Shown here one piece after another: positions 53,225 to 61,641 of a stretch of 64,000 bases of DNA. Made by a program: the position numbers and the translations under genes. The notes beneath the pieces were generated by a model, which did no database searches, was not told where the DNA came from, and saw only the letters and a list, made by a program, of their open reading frames with translations. Each line of letters begins with the position of its first letter. Positions within the stretch are counted from its first letter, which is position 1. The stretch is taken from assembly GCA_913009825.1 (NCBI GenBank), contig CAJVYQ010000011.1:41571-105570 (forward strand). Reading direction: 5' to 3'. This stretch comes from an uncultured Deferribacteres bacterium. GTDB taxonomy: Bacteria; Zhuqueibacterota; JdFR-76; DREG01.

Positions 53225-54430
53225 ATGCCTGATTTTGATTACAAAGCAATTGGAGATGACGGAAAAATCATCGAGGATGTCATCGAGGCATCTCATGTGG
53301 GCGCCGTTGCCGATAAAATTGATCAGCTTGGTTATATTCCTCTTTACATTAAGGAACATAAAAGTAATGGAATTAAATTTTTTAATCAAAAGCCAAAAGT
53401 GAAACATGATGAAATTATTCTGTTTACCAATCAACTGGTTACGCTGATGAAAGCCGGTGTGCCGTTTTTGACTTCGTTGGAAGCATTGACCGATCAGGCC
53501 TCCAGTGAAACAATGAAAGAGGTCATCCGGGACCTGTATGTTTCAGTGGAGAGCGGCAAGAGTTTTTCCGATGCGCTGGCGGAACACAGTGATGTGTTTC
53601 CCGGTCTTTATGTGAGTTCTGTCCGCGCCGGAGAAATAAGCGGCCAGATGGATGATGTATTGGACAGAATGACGTCTGTACTGGAACATGAGAAGGAAAC
53701 CCGTGAGAAGATATCCTCGGCAATGCGCTATCCTATTATTGTTGTCATTGCCCTTGCCATCGCCTTTGTTATTATCATTGTCATGGTAGTGCCTAATTTT
53801 GCCGCCATGTTTAAGCAGTTTGGCGCCCAGTTGCCGTTACCAACCAGAATGCTCATCATGATCAGCAATATTTTTAAGCATTATTGGTATGCGATCATCA
53901 TTCTGGCAGGTGGTTCCTTTGTTTCATTCACAAAATGGAAAAATTCGGAACCGGGCAGAAGAAAATGGGATGAATGGAAACTGAACCTGCCGTTGGTGGG
54001 GGACCTGATGATGAAGAATGCCATGTCCCGATTTGCCAAAATGTTTGAAACGCTTAACCGCAGTGGTTTGCCCATTTTGAAGACATTGGATATTGTTTCC
54101 GACACCGTCGGCAATGTGTTTTTAGGTGAAGTGATTAAACAGGTTAGTACCGGCGTGGAAAGCGGCGAAGGGATTACACGGCCGCTGAAAAGAACCAAAC
54201 TGTTTCCGCCCATGGTAGTACGGATGATTGCCATTGGCGAGCAGTCCGGCTCTCTCGATGAAATGCTGAACAAAATTTCCGAGCATTACGACATGGAAGT
54301 GGATTATTCCATTAAAAAGTTAACCAGTATGATTGAACCCATACTGACCATCGGCATCGGTATTTTTCTGGCAATTATCGCTCTTGCCATCTTTTTACCC
54401 ATGTGGGACATTATGGGATTGATAAAATAA
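53225..54430 (+). CDS. pilC: Type IV pilus inner-membrane platform protein PilC (GspF type)
   Basis: The ATG at 53225 gives MPDFDYKAIGDDGKI, the normal PilC opening; the frame four codons earlier begins with a GTG. The 401-residue protein has two GspF domains, with LVTLMKAGVPFLTSLEAL near residue 70 and the repeat RFAKMFETLNRSGLPILKTL near 275, and three membrane helices (about residues 170-195, 220-240 and 375-398). It anchors the motor ATPase and the pilus base. It stands between the sigma-54 activator and the major pilin gene. Confidence 0.93.
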   Translation: MPDFDYKAIGDDGKIIEDVIEASHVGAVADKIDQLGYIPLYIKEHKSNGIKFFNQKPKVKHDEIILFTNQLVTLMKAGVPFLTSLEALTDQASSETMKEVIRDLYVSVESGKSFSDALAEHSDVFPGLYVSSVRAGEISGQMDDVLDRMTSVLEHEKETREKISSAMRYPIIVVIALAIAFVIIIVMVVPNFAAMFKQFGAQLPLPTRMLIMISNIFKHYWYAIIILAGGSFVSFTKWKNSEPGRRKWDEWKLNLPLVGDLMMKNAMSRFAKMFETLNRSGLPILKTLDIVSDTVGNVFLGEVIKQVSTGVESGEGITRPLKRTKLFPPMVVRMIAIGEQSGSLDEMLNKISEHYDMEVDYSIKKLTSMIEPILTIGIGIFLAIIALAIFLPMWDIMGLIK

Positions 54431-54672
54431 GCATGAATCCCATTTTGAAACTTTGTGCCAAAATGGAAAAAGAATGTTTTAACTCTATGAATAAATAGGA
54501 ATTAAGAAAAATCGGCACAATAATAGCGGCTGTGAATGCCAAAATGGAACAATGCAGAGATGGGACACCAAATGTTTTTACCTGACAAAACGTGAAAACG
54601 TTACTAAATAGGGCAACGTAACTATTTGATAATATAAAATATATAGAGGCGCGTATGGCAGAGTAAGTAATA
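54431..54672. other. Upstream region of pilA
   Basis: This 240-base region precedes the sigma-54 promoter. Two similar pieces, GTGCCAAAATGGAA near 54467 and ATGCCAAAATGGAA near 54536, are spaced about 69 bases apart and could be upstream activator sites for the NtrC-type regulator; this is only suggested by their repetition and position. Confidence 0.4.
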
Positions 54673-54689
54673 TTGGCATGGTAGTTGTA
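54673..54689 (+). promoter_or_regulatory. Sigma-54 (-24/-12) promoter of pilA
   Basis: TTGGCATGGTAGTTGTA fits the sigma-54 consensus (YTGGCACG, four bases, TTGCW) with the GG and the TTG..A kept and two changes (CAT for CAC, TTGTA for TTGCA). It lies 51 bases before the pilA ATG, leaving room for the start site near 54700 and the Shine-Dalgarno AGGAGG. An NtrC-type activator gene lies 1.5 kb upstream. Confidence 0.75.
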
Positions 54690-54739
54690 AGAGATAGTGG
54701 TAAATCTAATTCGGTAGTCTAATCCAAAGGAGGTAGAAA

Positions 54740-55087
54740 ATGCTGAGAAAGTTCAAAAAAAGTGAAAAAGGTTTTACATTAATCGAATTGATCACTGTTA
54801 TCGTGATCATCGGTATTCTTGCTGCGGTAGCTGTTCCCAAGTTCATCAGTTTAACCGGCCAGGCCAAAGCGGCACAATGTAAAGCCAATCAAGCGGCATT
54901 GGAATCTGCAGCAGCAATGGCTTACGCTACGGCTGCTGCCAGTGGCACTCCGGCTTATCCAGCCGCCTTGTCCGATCTGTCCAGCTATATGACCAGCGGC
55001 TACACCGCCACCTGTACGGACGGAACCACGGCGCTTACTTACAGCAGCACCACCGGGGCGGTTAGTTGTTCAAATCATTCCCGCTAA
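54740..55087 (+). CDS. pilA: Type IV major pilin (PilA-like)
   Basis: This 115-residue prepilin has a short basic leader MLRKFKKSEKG, cleaved after Gly11, and a mature N-terminus FTLIELITVIVIIGILAAVA with the key Glu5 and hydrophobic helix. The remainder is short (about 80 residues) and Ala/Thr/Ser-rich, with a C-terminal pair of cysteines (TATCTDG and AVSCSN) that likely form the disulfide loop. This short size suits geobacterial-like or small major pilins. AGGAGG precedes the ATG by seven bases, and a sigma-54 promoter and a terminator flank the gene, so it is strongly and separately transcribed, as a major subunit should be. Confidence 0.92.
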   Translation: MLRKFKKSEKGFTLIELITVIVIIGILAAVAVPKFISLTGQAKAAQCKANQAALESAAAMAYATAAASGTPAYPAALSDLSSYMTSGYTATCTDGTTALTYSSTTGAVSCSNHSR

Positions 55088-55117
55088 ATAATACCATGAA
55101 ACGATTCAATTTTAATT

Positions 55118-55146
55118 GGGGGAGTTTTTTAACTTCCCTTTTTTTT
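55118..55146 (+). terminator. Intrinsic terminator of pilA
   Basis: GGGGAGTT, a TTTT loop and AACTTCCC form a stem (with one G-U pair), followed by eight Ts, 30 bases after the pilA stop. It separates the major pilin transcript from the minor-pilin cluster. Confidence 0.8.
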
Positions 55147-55177
55147 GCAGCCAATCACAGGGTATCGGGAAGTTATA

Positions 55178-55282
55178 GAAGCCAAGCTGAACAAAAGATG
55201 TCATTCTGTAAGAATCTTGTTACTTATAACCACTAAACCAACAAGATTCCTTCTGAATGACATTCGAAACGCTCAATTCAGG
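55178..55282. mobile_element. MITE family A, copy A5 (decayed left end, hairpin-bearing subtype)
   Basis: The right end CGCTCAATTCAGG matches family A, and the inside is a TGTCATTC/GAATGACA hairpin with AAGAATCTTGTT and AACAAGATTCC arms, as in copy A4. The left end is decayed (GAAGCCAAGCTGAAC). TTATA occurs on both sides (55173-55177 and 55283-55287), consistent with, but not proof of, a target duplication. Confidence 0.6.
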
Positions 55283-55324
55283 TTATAATAATCAGACAGG
55301 CGGGATATCCTGTCCCAATCATCC

Positions 55325-55891
55325 ATGGTAAACCGGTTGTTTTTTGAAATTTTTTCTATGAGGCGGAATTTGCGAACAGGCAAAGTGAAATATAGAATAT
55401 TATCCGAAGCGGGCACTTCTCTGATGGAAATGACAACGGTGATTGTAATTGCCGGGATACTTTCAGCCGTTGCTGTGGTAAGTTATGATTCCGGCAGTAC
55501 GGCAATTAAGCTCGATGCCGCATCAAAAAAAATTGTTTCCGATGTTTACTATGCGCAGGATCTCGCCATGAATTCCGGCAGACCGGTAAAAATTGTCTTT
55601 AATATTGCGGAAAACAACTATTGTCTCAAATGGGGTAACGACGCCAATATTGATAATATTATGGGCGGAGGGAATTTTATTGTTGATTTTGATAAGCCGG
55701 AATTTTCGGGTGTGCAGGAAAGTTCGACCAATTTGCCGGCTTTAACACTTACATTTAACACATTGGGGGTTCCATATACCGGCGGGGAAGAAATTCTTGC
55801 TGAAACAAAAATTATCTCTCTGGGAAATCAGGTTTCCATTTATATCACACCGTACACCGGAAAATTAAGAGTGCAGAAAAATGTTGATTAA
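55325..55891 (+). CDS. Minor pilin, FimT/GspH-like (first cassette)
   Basis: This 188-residue prepilin has the cleavage site SEAG followed by TSLMEMTTVIVIAGIL, with Glu5 of the mature part present. The leader of about 30 residues is long if the first ATG is used; an ATG at 55358 would give a 19-residue leader. The globular part shares NIMGGGNF, VDFD and PYTGK with the second-cassette protein at 60691. GspH/FimT proteins prime pilus assembly with other minor pilins. The stop overlaps the next gene's start by 11 bases. Confidence 0.82.
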   Translation: MVNRLFFEIFSMRRNLRTGKVKYRILSEAGTSLMEMTTVIVIAGILSAVAVVSYDSGSTAIKLDAASKKIVSDVYYAQDLAMNSGRPVKIVFNIAENNYCLKWGNDANIDNIMGGGNFIVDFDKPEFSGVQESSTNLPALTLTFNTLGVPYTGGEEILAETKIISLGNQVSIYITPYTGKLRVQKNVD

Positions 55892-56300
55892 TCTGAAAAA
55901 TCGCATTTTTGTTCTTTTTAAAGTGAATCTGCTAAAACCTCAAACAGGGTTTACCTTAACCGAACTATTGATCACGGTTGTTTTTGTCGGTGTTGCCCTG
56001 GTTGGTTTGCTTAATACGTATAATGTGGGGCTTCGCTCCGCTTCGGATTCGGAATCCATAAGCATGGCCACACAGATTGCCGAAAAAAAAATGGAAATAA
56101 TTAAATCTGATAAAGCCGCTTTTGGTTACTCCTATTTAATTTCAAATAATTATCCGCAAGAGGAAAATCCGGATAATTATTCCGGTTACACCCGGAGAGT
56201 GATAATTACAACTTTTGCGAATTATAAAAAAACAAAAGTTGTTGTCTCCCATAATAGCTTCCCGGATGTTTCGTTGGTTACCATTTTTACAAATTATTAA
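55881..56300 (+). CDS. Minor pilin, PilV-like (first cassette)
   Basis: The 139-residue prepilin has the cleavage site PQTG followed by FTLTELLITVVFVGVALVGL and Glu5. The body has QIAEKKMEIIKSDKAAFGY and a C-terminal beta part ending VVVSHNSFPDVSLVTIF. It corresponds to the second-cassette protein at 61231-61626, which shares KSDKAA and the NYPQE element. The gene overlaps the FimT-like gene by 11 bases. A priming role with the other minor pilins is expected from the family. Confidence 0.8.
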   Translation: MLINLKNRIFVLFKVNLLKPQTGFTLTELLITVVFVGVALVGLLNTYNVGLRSASDSESISMATQIAEKKMEIIKSDKAAFGYSYLISNNYPQEENPDNYSGYTRRVIITTFANYKKTKVVVSHNSFPDVSLVTIFTNY

Positions 56301-56313
56301 TTCAGGATATAGA

Positions 56314-56826
56314 ATGAACCTGCTATTACATACAAGCAGAAAAACTCAGCGGGGATTTTCGCTGATCGAATTAATTTTTGTAATGGTAATTTCATCCATA
56401 ATTGTTGGCCTTTTAGGCAGATTCCTTCTGCTGGGTGTGAACACTTATTTTTTTCTCGATAAAAGTAAAGAAATCATGCGGAATACACGTTTATCTATTC
56501 ATTACATGAACCGGGATTTTCGCCAGGTTCGTCAGACAAATGGGATCAACAACGCTACAGCCGCCCAATTTGATTACTGGAATTATGAAGATAAACATAT
56601 TGTATATCAGTTTGATGATCATAAAATAAAACGAAATGGGAATACTCTGGCGGATAATATTTTGTCTTTTCAATTTCGTTATCTCAAAGCAGACCGGCAT
56701 TATTTACAAACACCGGTAACGTCTGATTCACTCAAATTTATTTGGAATGTGGCAGCAGTCTTCACTGTTTCCGAAAATTCCCGGAATAAACGGGTAGACC
56801 TACTGGTTCATCCGCGAAATTATTGA
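56314..56826 (+). CDS. Minor pilin, PilW-like (first cassette)
   Basis: The start at 56314 (MNLLLHTSRKTQRG, then FSLIELIFVMVISSIIVGL) gives a normal leader and cleavage site with Glu5; the longer frame overlaps the preceding gene by 85 bases and is not credible. AGGATA stands before the ATG. The body has YMNRDFRQVRQTNGINNATA, shared with the second-cassette protein at 61642 (MNRDFRQV, NATATQF). It ends with VDLLVHPRNY, matching VKVYPRKY of its paralogue. Confidence 0.82.
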   Translation: MNLLLHTSRKTQRGFSLIELIFVMVISSIIVGLLGRFLLLGVNTYFFLDKSKEIMRNTRLSIHYMNRDFRQVRQTNGINNATAAQFDYWNYEDKHIVYQFDDHKIKRNGNTLADNILSFQFRYLKADRHYLQTPVTSDSLKFIWNVAAVFTVSENSRNKRVDLLVHPRNY

Positions 56827-56833
56827 ATCATTT

Positions 56834-56977
56834 ATGTATTGGTTTCAATCAGGCGATTTTAAAGTTATTTCGCCCGGCTTCTACCGGTTGAAGGTGCAGA
56901 ACGAAAGGAATCCCCGGAATACCAAACTCCGAATGATCGTAGAAGCGGATAAGAATATTGCTCAAATTAAAATGTGA
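56834..56977 (+). CDS. Small open frame of unknown function between minor-pilin genes
   Basis: A 47-residue frame from ATG 56834 to TGA 56977 lies between the PilW-like and PilX-like genes of the first cassette and has no counterpart in the second. It lacks a pilin leader or membrane segment, is basic (FYRLKVQNERNPRNTKLRMI) and is weakly supported; there is no clear Shine-Dalgarno. It may be the remnant of a lost gene rather than a functional one. Confidence 0.3.
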   Translation: MYWFQSGDFKVISPGFYRLKVQNERNPRNTKLRMIVEADKNIAQIKM

Positions 56978-57023
56978 TAATGTGATGGTATGATGCGTTC
57001 ATTCGTCCGGATAAATTTGTAGT

Positions 57024-58385
57024 ATGTTTATGAGAAATGATCAGCACAAAAAAAGGGGGGGACTAAAACCCGGGAGAAAAATGGACCGGTTCCGGTTCAC
57101 TTCTCAAACGGGTGTTTCTCTGGTTACGGCGGTATTGGTGACATCGTTACTGTCGACGATTATGGTTGTAACCATTTCTTTAGTGGTTTCCAATAATAGG
57201 ATGTCTGTCAGTCATATCACTTCTTCCAAAGCAATTTGGCTGGCGGAAGCGGGACTGGAGAAAGCTTTATACTGGTTGAGAAATCAGGATCCACCGCCGG
57301 GCGGTGTGGTTCCTTTTACACAGTATGATCATGTGTCTTTGGACGACGGCACATTTACGGTTGTCATCGATCCTGCCGATCAAAATACAAATACATACAT
57401 CAAACAATATTTAATTCGCTCGACAGGTACCGTTGCTTCTTACTTCCGTAAGGTAGAGATCCAGGTCAGAATGAATACATTCGGCAAATATGCCTATCTT
57501 ACCGGCGACGAAGGGTATAGTGTGATCTGGTTTACTTCCGGTGATGTAATTGAAGGTCCGCTTCACAGCAACGATCAGATTGCGATCACGGGTGCACCTG
57601 CTTTTATGGGCAGAGTTACCAGTTCGGCCTCCTCTTTTTTAGTGGGTAGCGGGTATAACCCGACTTTTGTTGAAGGATATCAATTGAACGCTCCGCCGGT
57701 TCATTTTCCTACGCAGCAGGAAATTGTGGATAACTATTGGGCAATGAACGGCGATCCGCCTCAATTGATCATCGACGCCAGATTTGGTAAAGATGCCAGC
57801 ATTGATTTTAATTCTGATGGGACGATTACTTACAATGTATGGCATTGGTCCTATGGTCATAAAGTATACGATATTCAGAATGCCTCTGCATCTCTGTCAA
57901 ATTTGAACGGAATTATTTTTGTAAAAGGAGATGTTCGGATCAAAGGGACAATCAACGGCCGGGTTACATTAGCCGCAACCGACGATATTCTGATTCAGGA
58001 TGACCTGGTATATGCTGATGCCGGAACCAATGGCCGGCCAAACTCAGGTTGTGATGATATTTTAGGCCTCATTTCAATGCAGGATGTAGTGATCTCCGAT
58101 ACGTCGCCAAACCGAAACAATGTTATTGTAGATGCCGCAGTATTAGCGCTAAATAATTCATTTTATGTGCAAAATTACAACTCGGGTTCGCCGAGAGGAT
58201 ATATCCATTTATGGGGTTCCCTTAGTCAGAAAGTGCGCGGTCCGGTGGGAACTTTCGGTTATTACGGAATGACGGGATATTATAAAGATTATCATTACGA
58301 TGAAAGATTTTTGACTATACCGCCGCCTTATTTCCCCACAACCGGCGGGTATGAAATTTTTTCCTGGCGGGAAGTTGTAAATTAA
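57024..58385 (+). CDS. PilX/DUF4900-like large minor pilin (first cassette)
   Basis: The 453-residue protein has a long basic leader ending SQTG, followed by VSLVTAVLVTSLLSTIM, a pilin-type helix without Glu5 (Thr instead), as in PilX/GspK tip subunits. The body of about 400 residues has GPLHSNDQIAI, GSGYNPTFVEGYQLNAP and the ending YFPTTGGYEIFSWREVVN, nearly the same as in the second-cassette protein at 62174 (FAEGYQLNAP; GGYEISSWREVVN). The size exceeds ordinary PilX, as in the DUF4900 group. It likely sits at the pilus tip. Confidence 0.8.
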   Translation: MFMRNDQHKKRGGLKPGRKMDRFRFTSQTGVSLVTAVLVTSLLSTIMVVTISLVVSNNRMSVSHITSSKAIWLAEAGLEKALYWLRNQDPPPGGVVPFTQYDHVSLDDGTFTVVIDPADQNTNTYIKQYLIRSTGTVASYFRKVEIQVRMNTFGKYAYLTGDEGYSVIWFTSGDVIEGPLHSNDQIAITGAPAFMGRVTSSASSFLVGSGYNPTFVEGYQLNAPPVHFPTQQEIVDNYWAMNGDPPQLIIDARFGKDASIDFNSDGTITYNVWHWSYGHKVYDIQNASASLSNLNGIIFVKGDVRIKGTINGRVTLAATDDILIQDDLVYADAGTNGRPNSGCDDILGLISMQDVVISDTSPNRNNVIVDAAVLALNNSFYVQNYNSGSPRGYIHLWGSLSQKVRGPVGTFGYYGMTGYYKDYHYDERFLTIPPPYFPTTGGYEIFSWREVVN

Positions 58386-58437
58386 ATGATTGAAGATGAA
58401 ATGACTTAACGGCGCTTTTTCTCAGACATTTGTTTAA

Positions 58438-58554
58438 CCTGAATTGCGCGATTGTAGGGCGATTCGCTGAATCGCCAACCGGATTTACATTAAAAATGAA
58501 AATCCGGTTAATAACAAAAGCAAGTTCAAAAACAAGAGAATCGCTCGATTCAGG
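58438..58554. mobile_element. MITE family A, copy A3
   Basis: In reverse orientation to A2: left CCTGAATTGCGCGATT, right AATCGCTCGATTCAGG, 117 bases, with the GGCGATTCGCTGAATCGCC palindrome near the left. TTAA stands directly at both ends (a 4-base, or imperfect 5-base, duplication). Confidence 0.8.
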
Positions 58555-58575
58555 TTAAAATTAAATATTGAAAAA

Positions 58576-58730
58576 GTAGTATTCAGGTATACCGGTTATT
58601 TGTTGTGTTGTAAACCTTCGATTTCGTCCGGACCGGCTGGAAGAACCATACGGAACTATTCGGCAAGCTCAGGATAAACGTAGTCGAAGTGTGATTGAAA
58701 TTCATTTATCAAATATACCTGAATTGTTAC
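58576..58730. mobile_element. MITE-like element family B, copy B2
   Basis: The ends GTAGTATTCAGGTATA and TATACCTGAATTGTTAC are inverted repeats of family B type, and the inside again contains CGGCAAGCTCAGGATAAAC and GTCGAAGTG, the same kind of core as B1. It ends about 40 bases before the small membrane-protein gene. Confidence 0.6.
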
Positions 58731-58769
58731 ATTGAAAAAATACATTTTTAATGTTTATGGGAGGCTATC

Positions 58770-58967
58770 ATGTTCTATTTTTTTGGTTTTCTGTTTTTGA
58801 TATTTTCATTTCTTTTCCTTTTTTTTCCGGAGGCGCTGATAAAACTCAGCGAATGGGGAAATAAATTAGTGATAACGGATCATGAAGCCGTTATTCATAG
58901 AAAGGGGTTGGGAGTGATTCTATTCTGTCTGAGCATTTTTATGTTTTTTATCTCCTGGAAATACTGA
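58770..58967 (+). CDS. Small two-helix membrane protein
   Basis: The 65-residue protein has hydrophobic segments at residues 2-20 and 46-62 with a short charged loop (KLSEWGNKLVITDHEAVIHRKG) between. GGGAGG precedes the ATG by six bases, supporting translation. No family was recognised. It lies between the first minor-pilin cassette and the beta-helix protein and may belong to the same transcript as the latter, 70 bases on. Confidence 0.6.
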   Translation: MFYFFGFLFLIFSFLFLFFPEALIKLSEWGNKLVITDHEAVIHRKGLGVILFCLSIFMFFISWKY

Positions 58968-59041
58968 ACTGCACTATATTCCTATTCCTTTCATTGTTTT
59001 AGCGGAGATAGCTAAACTAATTTTTTACATAGGAGTGAATG

Positions 59042-60694
59042 ATGCGGAAAGTTTTGTTGAGCGTTGTGTTGATTTTAGGGTTCCCATCTTTAATTTTAGC
59101 CGGAAATATCAGCGGTTCCGTCAGAGGGACATTATCTTTGCAGGATTCTCCCTATGTGGTTTCCGGTGATTTGATCGTCAACGATTTTGATACTCTCCGA
59201 ATTGAACCGGGAGTTGTGTTTCGTTTTAACCGGAATGTCTCTTTTTTAGTTTACGGCTCCATGAAGGTAACCGGAACTTTATCGGATTCAATCAAATTTG
59301 TCGGCAACGATACAACCGGTCAATCCGGTTTTTGGTCGGGAATCTATTTGTACCGGGCACCTGACGAATCATTGTTTTCTTTTGTCGCTATTCGGGGCGC
59401 TTCGGTAGGCATTACTATCGATCAGTGTAATCCTGACATTTCTTTCTCGAACTTTTCACAAAATCTAACCGCTATCGATTGCAAAGCGGGAGCTGTACCG
59501 GTTCTCACTCAGTGTCTTTTTCGCAATAATATGAATGCCGGTATCCGGGTGAACGGCTCGTCACCGCAAATTATCCGGAATGAATTCTATTATAATTGCA
59601 GTAGCAAAATTGAATCTGTCATAGTATATAATACAAAATCGGCGGGGGTTATCAAACAAAACATTCTTGCGTTCAATGATATGTCCGGTATCGATTGCAG
59701 TGACAGCTCCTCGCCAAAAATTTACCACAATACCATTACCAACAATGAATTTGGTATCTCCGTGCAAAATTCCCAGCCGGAGATTACCAACAATGTTATT
59801 TTTCAAAATCAAAATGGCCTGGTTATGGATAATTCAACAGGTTCTGTTTCTTATAATGATATTTACGGAAATTCAATTCAGGATTTATTTGGTGTGCCGG
59901 AAGGCGTCGGAAAGAATGAACGAATTAACGTCAGAGGTGATAGCTGTGATCAATATTACAACTTCAGTAAACCTCCCCTTTTGGTGAATATTTACGCATT
60001 CGATTTTTCACCAACGCCATCTTCACCTCTAATAGATACCGGCGATCCGCAAAATCCCGGAAAAATTGTCTATCTTGGCGGCGCTCCGGATATTGGTGCA
60101 ATTGAAACCACTTATGTTTTGCCGGTTGAATTGGCCTTTTTTCGCTACAAAGAAGGCAAACTTGAGTGGATGACTGCCGGAGAGAAAAATAATTACGGAT
60201 TCAATATCCGGCGCGGAGAAGATGAAACCATGGCTCATGCTCAACAAATCGGTTTTATTCGGGGGAATGGAACAACAATCCGGTCGAATTATTACTCTTA
60301 TTCTGATCCGTCGGTGCTGCGGGGGAAATACTATTATCAACTGGAGCAGATCGATTTAGACGGCCAATTTCATTTATCTCAGGTTATTGAAGTTGTTACA
60401 TCCTCAATTGTTCAAAGCCCCGTTGTCTACTCAGCCTATCCCAACCCTTTCAACAGTGAGACCACTTTCGATTGGTTCCTGCCTAATTCGGCTCGGGTAT
60501 CTTTGGTGATTTACAATATTCGCGGGAGAAGGATCGCGACACTTTTGGAAAAAACAACGAAGTCGACGGGAGAACACAGGCTTATCTGGAACGGAGCGAA
60601 TGATTCGGGGCAGAAAATTTCTTCCGGTGTTTATTATGGAATTCTGACAATCGGCCGATATAAAAATATGATACCTGTATTGTATATCCAATGA
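59042..60694 (+). CDS. Secreted right-handed beta-helix protein with FlgD-like/type IX-like C-terminal sorting domain
   Basis: The start at 59042 is preferred over the adjacent ATG at 59039 for spacing from AGGAG. The 550-residue protein has a signal peptide, about 250 residues of right-handed beta-helix repeats (e.g. NNEFGISVQNSQPEITNNV, FQNQNGLVMDNSTGSV) of the NosD/pectate-lyase-like type and then an immunoglobulin-like part. The C-terminal 85 residues carry YPNPFNSETTFDW, YNIRGRRIATL and SSGVYYGIL, the FlgD-like/type A sorting domain of FCB-group secreted proteins. The stop overlaps the next FimT-like gene (ATGA), so it is co-transcribed with the second minor-pilin cassette and may be displayed by or with the pili. 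Confidence 0.82.
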   Translation: MRKVLLSVVLILGFPSLILAGNISGSVRGTLSLQDSPYVVSGDLIVNDFDTLRIEPGVVFRFNRNVSFLVYGSMKVTGTLSDSIKFVGNDTTGQSGFWSGIYLYRAPDESLFSFVAIRGASVGITIDQCNPDISFSNFSQNLTAIDCKAGAVPVLTQCLFRNNMNAGIRVNGSSPQIIRNEFYYNCSSKIESVIVYNTKSAGVIKQNILAFNDMSGIDCSDSSSPKIYHNTITNNEFGISVQNSQPEITNNVIFQNQNGLVMDNSTGSVSYNDIYGNSIQDLFGVPEGVGKNERINVRGDSCDQYYNFSKPPLLVNIYAFDFSPTPSSPLIDTGDPQNPGKIVYLGGAPDIGAIETTYVLPVELAFFRYKEGKLEWMTAGEKNNYGFNIRRGEDETMAHAQQIGFIRGNGTTIRSNYYSYSDPSVLRGKYYYQLEQIDLDGQFHLSQVIEVVTSSIVQSPVVYSAYPNPFNSETTFDWFLPNSARVSLVIYNIRGRRIATLLEKTTKSTGEHRLIWNGANDSGQKISSGVYYGILTIGRYKNMIPVLYIQ

Positions 60695-61221
60695 AAGAAG
60701 TGTCCGGCATGGCGCAAAACAGTGACATCCTCAGAACAGAAAGTGGATTTTCATTGATCGAAATGATTACGGTTATTTCCATTATCGGGATATTGGCTGC
60801 GGCGGCATACATTAATTTTGATTCAGGTACCTCTGTCCGGTTGGAGGCGGCGACAAAAAAGATGATGTCCGATGTCGCTTATGCCCAGGAACTGGCCATG
60901 TCCAACGGAAATTCGGTGCAGGTCGTTGTCAGCACGGCGGAAAATCAATACAGCCTGAAATGGGGCGACGGCAGTTATGTTGATAATATCATGGGCGGCG
61001 GAAATTTTGTTGTCGATTTCGACCACAGCAATTATACCGGTGTAACGCTTAATTCCACCGGTTTGACCGGCGGAATTCTGACGTTCAATTCTATCGGTAT
61101 TCCTCTGACGGGCGGCAGCATCATTCAAACCGAACTGATTATTGCTCAATTGAACAGCCAGAATTCCATAAAAGTAACGCCGTACACCGGCAGAGTCACC
61201 GTCACGGAAAACGGGCAGTAG
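60691..61221 (+). CDS. Minor pilin, FimT/GspH-like (second cassette)
   Basis: Starting by a four-base ATGA overlap with the beta-helix gene, this 176-residue prepilin has the cleavage site TESG followed by FSLIEMITVISIIGIL and Glu5. The body shares NIMGGGNFVVDFD and KVTPYTGRVTV with the first-cassette protein. The two diverge more in the middle. Expected role: priming complex with the following minor pilins. An internal ATG (MAQNSD) six codons on would also be possible. Confidence 0.82.
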   Translation: MKEVSGMAQNSDILRTESGFSLIEMITVISIIGILAAAAYINFDSGTSVRLEAATKKMMSDVAYAQELAMSNGNSVQVVVSTAENQYSLKWGDGSYVDNIMGGGNFVVDFDHSNYTGVTLNSTGLTGGILTFNSIGIPLTGGSIIQTELIIAQLNSQNSIKVTPYTGRVTVTENGQ

Positions 61222-61230
61222 GTGTATTTT

Positions 61231-61626
61231 ATGAAACCGCCGGCAACCCGACCTCAATTTTCTTCGCAAGCAGGGATGTCTCTTATCGAGATTATCATCG
61301 TCATCGTTTTCATCGGCGTTGCTCTGTCGGCTTTGTTGAATTCGTTCAATGTGGGCATCAGTTCATCGGTTGGTTCCGAGTATCTCAGCGTTTCCGCCCA
61401 GCTTGCCAATTATAAAATGGAAGAAATCAAATCGGATAAGGCGGCGCATGGTTATGATTATCTGGATGAAGCCAATTACCCGCAGGAAACCGGTCCGCAG
61501 AATTTTACCGGTTATGCGCGCACCGTTACCATTACAGCGTATACGGATTATAAAGAAGTACAGGTAACCGTTTCTCACGATGGTACTCAGGAGGTTTCCC
61601 TGACGGCTCAGTTTGCCAATTATTGA
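61231..61626 (+). CDS. Minor pilin, PilV-like (second cassette)
   Basis: The ATG at 61231 is used; a GTG nine bases earlier is less likely. The 131-residue prepilin has the cleavage site SQAG followed by MSLIEIIIVIVFIGVALSAL and Glu5. It shares NYKMEEIKSDKAAHGY and a closing VTVSHDGTQEVSLTAQF with the protein at 55881 (EKKMEIIKSDKAAFGY; VSLVTIF). It lies 9 bases after the FimT-like gene and 15 bases before the PilW-like gene. Confidence 0.8.
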   Translation: MKPPATRPQFSSQAGMSLIEIIIVIVFIGVALSALLNSFNVGISSSVGSEYLSVSAQLANYKMEEIKSDKAAHGYDYLDEANYPQETGPQNFTGYARTVTITAYTDYKEVQVTVSHDGTQEVSLTAQFANY

Positions 61627-61641
61627 AGATATGAGAAAATA

